Below are positions 60,895 to 64,000 of a DNA stretch of 64,000 bases, piece by piece. Under the pieces are notes generated by a model, which saw nothing but the letters and a program-made list of their open reading frames with translations, searched no databases and was not told the DNA's origin. Where the stretch lies: assembly GCF_000165425.1 (NCBI RefSeq), contig NW_001799300.1, positions 419,736 to 483,735 of the forward strand, written 5' to 3'. The stretch comes from Paramecium tetraurelia (lineage: Eukaryota > Ciliophora > Oligohymenophorea > Peniculida > Parameciidae). Within the stretch, counting starts at the first letter, position 1. Each line of letters opens with the position of its first letter. The position numbers were made by a program, and so were the translations under genes.

Positions 60895-62759
60895 TCAAAA
60901 TTATATTTACGAAATCTTCTAGATTAGACAATGGCAATAATTTAAATGATCCAAGGTTGGAAATTTCTTGATTTAAGACATTTTCTGATTTAATTTCAAT
61001 AAATGAATCTGTGTTTTCTCATATATATACGCTAAATTTAAATTTATTATTCTTTACCTCTCTTCTTGTAGGCATTTTTCAAATTTGGGTCAAGTTTGAT
61101 TGCTTTATTAAAATCAGTTAATGCTTTCTCCTTACCATTTGTTTCCTAATAACAAATACCTAATTTTTACATAGATTAATTTTCGCCTCTCCTCAAGTGA
61201 GCATCGCCCGTATTTGGATCAATTTGAATTTCTTGATTATAATCAGTAACTGCTATGTCATACTCACCCATGTATTCATATAAAAAACCTAAATTTACTT
61301 TTAATAATATTCGCCTCTATTTATATAGGATTGTAATAAATTTGGATCAAGTTAAATTACTTAATTATAATCAAGCATTGCTTAATCATACTCACCCATC
61401 TATTCACATAAACTGTCTAAAATTAAAATTTATTATGATGTACTTCACTAAATATATACATTTATGCTTCAACATAATTTGGATTTAGTTGATGACTTCA
61501 TTTTAATCAGTCAAAGCTTTGTCTTCTTATTAATACTATAATATAATAGACCTATATGTAAACTTATAAGAATTACCTCTATTCATATATAATACAAATT
61601 TTAGATCAAGTTCAATTGCTCAGTTAATGCGTTGTCATAATCGCCCATTGGTTTATACAAAATACATCTATTATAAATACATTATTATTCACCTCTCTTT
61701 GTGTAGGCCTGTAAAATTCGAGGATTATTTTCGATTGCATAATTATAATCTATTAATGCCTTATTGTATGTAGCCATAGAATAGTACGCATAAGCTAAAT
61801 TTTAAATGTATTTTCTTCACCTCAATTAAGTAGGAGGATTAAGTTGAATTACTTGATTAAAATCATTCAATGCTTTAACTTAATCATTAGTTTATGCATA
61901 TAAACGACCTAAATTTAAAATTATTAATCCTTCACCTCTTTATTGGTAGGCCTAGAATAAATTTGGATCAAGTTCAATTATATTGTTATAATCATTTTAT
62001 GCCTCTATTTTCTGATGATGTTTTTAATATAAAGAACCTAACTTTAAATGAATTATTCGCCTCTATCTATGTACGTATATTTAGCTTTTGAGTTAAATAG
62101 AATTACTTAACTAAATTGGTTATTGCTTTATCGTCTTCACCCATAGATTCATATAAAAGACCTAAATTCAATATATTATTCTTAACCTCCATTATCGTAG
62201 GTATCTGCAAAATTTGAATCAAGTTGAATTGCTTGATTATAGTCAACTAATGTATTAAACAACAAATTTTCAAAAAAGCATTCAAGACTAAAAACTTTAT
62301 GGCTGAGTGTATTTCTTAATTCCAAGTTGTCATTTTCTTTCAGAATCTTTCATATTCATGATTAGTGTTTTTGCTAATTCTTTTACTTATATCTTAAATT
62401 ATTCTTTACCTTCTTAAACTATTAAGTTTACGCAGATAATTATTGAATTGGATTATAGTTAAATGGAATATTTATCATAATTAAAGATAATTTCTTATAT
62501 CTTTTGTATGCATAAGAATGTTTGATTTCACATTTAAATAAAAGCCTCATTCTTTACTTCTCCTTTATAGATTACAGATTTATAAGTTACAACTATTTTC
62601 TTATCAGTGATCAAATCCTGGATTTGTCAAATATTGTAATTCTTCATCGAGTGTAAAGAATCTACCCTATAAGATAATCTCTTTTATTGATAGTGTCTGA
62701 CCATTTAAAGGTATTAATATTTTAATCAGTTTATATCTTATCTTATCAAATAGTGGCAT
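60895..62759 (-). pseudogene. Decayed tetratricopeptide-repeat (TPR) gene
   Basis: A start-like MPLFDKIRYKLIKILIPLNG lies at 62757-62759 (reading left), followed by EELQYLTNPGFDH and then TGA. Beyond about 62240 come ten TPR units on the minus strand, each holding a version of DYNQxIxLDPN and AYxxRG; the last two units read cleanly through to TGA at 60895-60897 (DFNKAIKLDPNLKNAYKKR). Units repeat every 114-138 nt, longer than the 102 nt of a bare TPR, because an intron-like element interrupts each one. Deletions of several bases in some units (for example near 61825) and TGA codons between 62250 and 62700 break the whole frame, so no intact product is possible as sequenced. Confidence 0.6.
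61030..62240 (-). repeat. Ten-unit TPR array with an intron-like insert in each unit
   Basis: At the codon for the Gly of AYxxRG, each unit has AGAG followed by a 23-32 nt insert ending in TAG and then the next exon (GT-C/T-TTA-TAT). Inserts begin GTGAAG, GTTAAG, GTAAAG or GTAATT in seven units and GCGAA in three (near 61300, 61180 and 62040). Confidence 0.65.
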
Positions 62760-63109
62760 TTTTCAATGAAAAACCTACATACAGTTTATTCAATTTTTTA
62801 TTGATTTGATTAATCTAACTTCCGAAAAAAACACTTGATTTCTAATGATTGGTTATACAAAAATCTTAATTAGTTAGCGAAATCTTGATGGATTTTCGAA
62901 TCTAAAATGATTAATAAATTCGATTATCTTCTACCATTCTAAAAATTAGATTAATATGAATAATTAAAAGTTCTTTCTAAGTTTTCTCCATATATTAATT
63001 AGTTATAAATTTTATGAATTAGATAAGGAAATCAGAAACACAAATCAGTTTTTTTAATTATTTTTTCTCAAAGAGATAAAATAAATAATATATAAAAATT
63101 CCTAATTGC
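62760..63109. other. Subtelomeric spacer
   Basis: 350 bases, AT-rich, no supported gene. It separates the TPR relic from the WD40 fragment. Confidence 0.5.
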
Positions 63110-63928
63110 TCATTTATTTAACAATTCATATGTTGAATATCCTTTATTTTAGTCATCCCAATACACTAAATATTGTCCATTATTTGTGATATTTCCAAAA
63201 ATTTAGTTAGTATCACAATTCAATTAATCTTCTATTTTGTAATTCCCATCATTAATTTGTCTAATTATATATATATATTTCTTATGTCTTACTAATATTA
63301 GATTCCTCTCCTTATTATAAATAATTGGAAATCGATATTCGTCCCAACTTTGATTATTTATAATTAATTGAATTGTCTTATCCTAATTTTCTTAATAGAC
63401 TCCTTGTTTTAATTCAAATACATAAAGCCTGTCTCTTTATTTCTGACCAGTTATCCAAATAAATGAATTCTCTTTAATAAACTTAACTTTCAACCCATAG
63501 TCTTAAATTGATTATTTAACAAAATATTTGAATTCATATTTATCTTTTTCTCTTCTTTCCCAAATAATTATTTAGTTCTAATCTTATGCACATGATACTA
63601 GTTAATTTTCTGATTAATTTAAACTTAAAGACAAAATATCATTATTATGTTTATCCAAAGAATACAGAAATGTTAATTTATTTTGATTTAAATCAACCTT
63701 CCAAACTTTAATTGACTTGTCATCACTTCCAGAAAATAGTAAATCCTCATTTGAATTCAATATAATACAAAAAACAAAATCTGTATGTTATTAATAAGGT
63801 TACGAAGAAATCCATTCAGTTTAGTTCGTTTATTTCCAGCATCTTATTGTTTTGTCTTAAGAACATGAAATAAATGATATCTATTTTTTACTATAAACTA
63901 AACATTAGATCGATTTAGTATGTCCTTA
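63110..63928 (-). pseudogene. WD40-repeat gene, 5' part removed by telomere addition
   Basis: A clean frame of 273 codons enters directly from the telomere and ends at TGA 63110-63112, with no start codon. It holds at least three WD40 blades: GHTKSIQCLVYSKK ... FISCSQDKTIRCW, then LLFSGSDDKSIKVWKVD, then LVSCAQDQTIIIWERR, followed by a longer unique C-terminus (LYVFELKQGVYQENQ ... NGQYLVYWDDQNKGYSTY). The first readable codons (TAA GGA CAT on the minus strand) abut the telomeric C-rich strand, so N-terminal blades are missing from this chromosome end. WD40 proteins of this type form a large family in Paramecium. Whether a shortened product is made is unknown. Confidence 0.8.
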
Positions 63929-64000
63929 GGGGTTTTGGTTTGGGGTTGGGGTTGGGTTTTGGGTTTGGGTTTGGGTTTGGGTTTGGGTTTTGGTTTAGGC
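63929..64000 (+). repeat. Macronuclear telomere, mixed GGGGTT/GGGTTT
   Basis: 72 bases of G-rich telomere repeats in which G4T2 and G3T3 units, plus G3T4 and G2T3 variants, are mixed. This mixture is typical of Paramecium telomerase. The last bases (GTTTAGGC) depart from the repeat, which may be sequencing noise or a join. Confidence 0.92.

Overview
This window reads as the end of a macronuclear chromosome of a Paramecium-type ciliate. Three things seen in the sequence say so. Genes stay open only if TAA and TAG are read as Gln and TGA is the sole stop. Introns are very short (mostly 20-32 nt, GT...AG). The right end is a mixed GGGGTT/GGGTTT telomere (63929-64000). Coding exons were rebuilt by reading frames under this code and splicing short introns until each gene closed on TGA. 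For nearly all genes the spliced length is an exact multiple of three.

Left part (1-23649), gene-dense: a partial large protein; TIM50-like mitochondrial import subunit; calcineurin-like phosphoesterase; a globin-less androglobin-like protein; a small type I membrane protein; an unknown protein; tRNA-Glu(TTC); an octopine/opine dehydrogenase-like enzyme; a tandem W/G-repeat protein with an intron at nearly every repeat boundary; two MORN proteins with lipid-anchor-like N-termini; a coiled-coil protein; an RJL-type small GTPase; LRRC56/ODA8; and a B-box protein. Androglobin, LRRC56, RJL and MORN proteins are all families linked to cilia or the cell cortex, which is a loose theme and not an operon.

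Middle (24054-39948): coiled-coil proteins, a three-repeat Myb protein, a third MGxxC MORN protein, a secreted coiled-coil protein resembling trichocyst matrix proteins, a DENN-domain protein divergent from the histone acetyltransferase HAT1, small unknown genes, and a hybrid histidine kinase.

Right part (42101-57291): a second hybrid histidine kinase placed head-to-head with the first across a 2.1-kb gene-poor gap, two coiled-coil proteins, a K+ channel with a zinc knuckle, an ABC1/ADCK kinase, a 64-aa micro-gene, and a 1,671-aa protein whose single continuous frame joins WD40, LRR, an XK-related-like membrane domain, a PCMT-like methyltransferase and a zinc-binding tail. This last gene is the most unusual item in the window.

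Subtelomere (57292-64000): decayed material only. It holds an open frame broken by one TGA, a ten-repeat TPR array with an intron-like element in every repeat, and a WD40 gene cut off in mid-codon-frame by the telomere. No mobile elements, CRISPR arrays or rRNA genes were seen.
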